A stretch of 64,000 nt of DNA from Bin5 sp034422415. GTDB taxonomy: Bacteria > Chloroflexota > Anaerolineae > Caldilineales > Caldilineaceae. The stretch spans positions 1,922,001-1,986,000 of the forward strand of contig OZ241871.1 of the NCBI GenBank assembly GCA_965202955.1, given 5' to 3'. This document shows, piece by piece, positions 62,418 through 64,000 of this stretch. Position 1 is the stretch's first letter. Every line of letters starts with the position of its first letter. The position numbers and the translations under genes were made by a program. Below the pieces are notes generated by a model. That model worked only from the letters and a program-made list of their open reading frames with translations. It did not search any database and was not told where the DNA came from.

Positions 62418-64000
62418 ATGAGATTCAGGGAGAGGTGTGTGCGGGCCGGCGGTTGGGCGGTGCGGGTGTTGTGGGCGGCGGTGGCGGTCCTGGCGGCGGC
62501 GGCCTGTACGTTTACGCCGGGGCAGCTGGAGACGGCGCTGTGCTCGAACGGGGTCGCGGTGGCGGAGCCGGCGCAGAACCCGGGGCTGGTGGCCGACTGC
62601 GCGGCGCTGCTGGGGCTGAAGCAGGGGCTGGCCGGGGATGCGGTCCTGAACTGGAACGAGCAGCTGCCGCTCGACGAGTGGGAGGGCGTGAGCACCGGCG
62701 CGGCGGAGGATGCGCCGGCGCGCGTCACCGAGCTGCAGCTGGACGGCCGGGGGCTGACGGGGGAGATTCCGGCGGGCCTGAGTGCGCTGTCGATGCTGGA
62801 GGGGCTGTGGCTGCACGACAACCGGCTGACAGGCGGGATCCCGGCGGCGCTGGGGACGCTGGTCAACCTGGAGTGGCTCTGGGTCTACGACAACCGTCTG
62901 ACGGGCGCGATCCCGGTCGAGCTAGGGGCGCTGACGCAGCTGAAGGGGCTGGGCCTGCATGAGAACCAGCTGACGGGGCCGGTCCCGGTCGAGCTGGGCG
63001 GGCTGGCGGAGCTGGAATGGCTGCGGCTGGACGGCAACCGTCTGACGGGCGAGATTCCGGCGGAGCTGGGCGGGCTGGCGGCGCTGAAGGGGTTGGGGCT
63101 GCACAGGAACCGGCTGACGGGCGGGATCCCGGTCGAGCTGGGCGGGCTGGCGGCGGTCGAATGGCTGCGGCTGGACGCCAATCACCTGGAGGGGCCGATT
63201 CCGGCGGCGCTGGGTTCGCTGGCCAACCTGGAGGGGCTGGGCCTGCAGGAGAACCATTTGGAGGGGCCGGTCCCGGCGGCGCTGGGCGGGCTTGCCAATC
63301 TGAACTGGCTGCATCTTTTCAACAACGACCTGGTGGGCGAGATCCCGCCGGCGCTGGGCCAGCTGGAGAACCTGGAGTGGCTGCGCCTGGACGGCAACGG
63401 TCTTTCGGGCGCGATCCCGGCGGCGCTGGGCGAGCTCGACAACCTGCGCGAGCTGCGCCTTTCGGACAACCGGCTGACCGGTTCGATCCCGGCCGCGTTG
63501 GGCTCGCTTTCGAGTTTGGAGTGGCTGCGGCTTTCGGACAACCAGCTGTCGGGCGCGATCCCGGCGGAGCTGACCGGCCTGAGCAGATTGCGGGAGCTGG
63601 GGCTGGCCGACAACCGGCTGACGGGCGAAGTTCCGGCGGCGCTGGGCGAGCTTCTCTTTCTGGAGGGCCTGGGGCTGGAGGGGAACGGGCTGACCGGGGA
63701 GATCCCGGTCGAGCTGGGCGCGCTGGCCGACCTGGAGTGGCTGCATCTGGCCGACAACCGGCTGACGGGCGCGATCCCGCCGGCGCTGGGCGCGCTGGCC
63801 AAGCTGCAGTGGCTGCGCCTTGAGGGCAACCGGCTGACCGGGTCGATCCCGGCGGCGCTGGGCGATCTGCATGATCTGAAGGGGTTGGACCTGGACGGGA
63901 ACGGGCTGAGCGGCGAGATCCCGGCGGCGTTGGGGCATCTCGACAATCTGCGCGCGCTGGGGCTGGCCGGCAACGAGCTGACGGGGTCGATTCCGGCGGC
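62418..64000 (+). CDS. LRR lipoprotein, cut by the window end
   Basis: At least 527 residues, running off the right edge. The ATG at 62418 starts MRFRERCVRAGGWAVRVLWA, followed by a lipobox LAAAAC (Cys33). A short cap region (about 34-105) is followed by about 17 plant-type 24-residue LRRs with the pattern GxIPxxLGxLxxLxxLxLxxN. The 72-bp periodicity has no indels. The very uniform repeats suggest recent expansion or gene conversion. It lies divergent from the LRR-protease gene, though separated by remnants. Confidence 0.85.
   Translation, partial: MRFRERCVRAGGWAVRVLWAAVAVLAAAACTFTPGQLETALCSNGVAVAEPAQNPGLVADCAALLGLKQGLAGDAVLNWNEQLPLDEWEGVSTGAAEDAPARVTELQLDGRGLTGEIPAGLSALSMLEGLWLHDNRLTGGIPAALGTLVNLEWLWVYDNRLTGAIPVELGALTQLKGLGLHENQLTGPVPVELGGLAELEWLRLDGNRLTGEIPAELGGLAALKGLGLHRNRLTGGIPVELGGLAAVEWLRLDANHLEGPIPAALGSLANLEGLGLQENHLEGPVPAALGGLANLNWLHLFNNDLVGEIPPALGQLENLEWLRLDGNGLSGAIPAALGELDNLRELRLSDNRLTGSIPAALGSLSSLEWLRLSDNQLSGAIPAELTGLSRLRELGLADNRLTGEVPAALGELLFLEGLGLEGNGLTGEIPVELGALADLEWLHLADNRLTGAIPPALGALAKLQWLRLEGNRLTGSIPAALGDLHDLKGLDLDGNGLSGEIPAALGHLDNLRALGLAGNELTGSIPA

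Noticed and set aside
62922..63973. Long minus-strand frames opposite the LRR array
   Set aside because: They repeat with the same 72-bp period and are forced by the LRR codons of the plus strand.

Overview
This is a GC-rich bacterial chromosome segment, probably from an uncultivated Chloroflexota lineage (Caldilineaceae-like). That guess rests on the mix of carbohydrate and sugar-acid enzymes, the very large accessory load of toxin-antitoxin, restriction and STAND genes, the plant-type LRR secreted proteins and the short intergenic repeats. It is inferred from gene content only. No rRNA, tRNA or CRISPR array was seen.

Positions 1-20000 are mostly metabolic. They hold an HpcH-type aldolase, a MetE-like methyltransferase, a D-cysteine desulfhydrase-like PLP enzyme, an ABC exporter, a class III aminotransferase, a tagaturonate-epimerase-like protein, a LarA-like racemase, an enolase-superfamily dehydratase, a PhyH-type dioxygenase, a DUF362 protein and a lactonase-type amidohydrolase. 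Lactonase, dehydratase and aldolase together could form a non-phosphorylating sugar-acid route. Between them lie small accessory modules: orphan antitoxins, a three-gene TIGR04255 operon whose last gene runs into hicAB, and a phd-doc-like pair with a strong promoter. The decayed remains of a sugar ABC operon lie beside phyH. Degenerate 7-bp repeats fill many gaps. A 2100-residue thioester alpha-2-macroglobulin lipoprotein (20088-26390) closes this part.

Positions 26.4-57.8 kb form a defence and toxin-antitoxin island. It contains two AAA ATPase/TOPRIM (DUF4276) modules, one broken, and a frameshifted HSDR_N-type nuclease. A BrnT toxin gene is followed by a BrnA-XRE-ImmA/IrrE fusion and a nonsense-mutated DUF4411 toxin. 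Next come two YgiT antitoxin copies, an orphan HsdM, HigB with a HigA-ImmA/IrrE antitoxin behind a consensus promoter, Phd-VapC, and an overlapping HEPN-MNT-AlbA_2 operon. An intact IS3-family element with a 4-bp target duplication, a 1720-residue STAND NTPase with a nuclease-like N-terminus, a PD-(D/E)XK nuclease and a complete type III restriction-modification pair follow. The gaps are packed with fragments of hsdR, type IIG restriction enzymes, a DprA-like gene, LRR tails and IS ends. A repeat of about 210 bp carrying a conserved promoter occurs three times, upstream of an AAA ATPase gene and of both ygiT copies.

Positions 57.9-64 kb encode two LRR proteins. One is secreted, with three LRR blocks, an S1-type protease domain, a beta-rich region and an SH3b domain. 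The other is an LRR lipoprotein cut by the window end.
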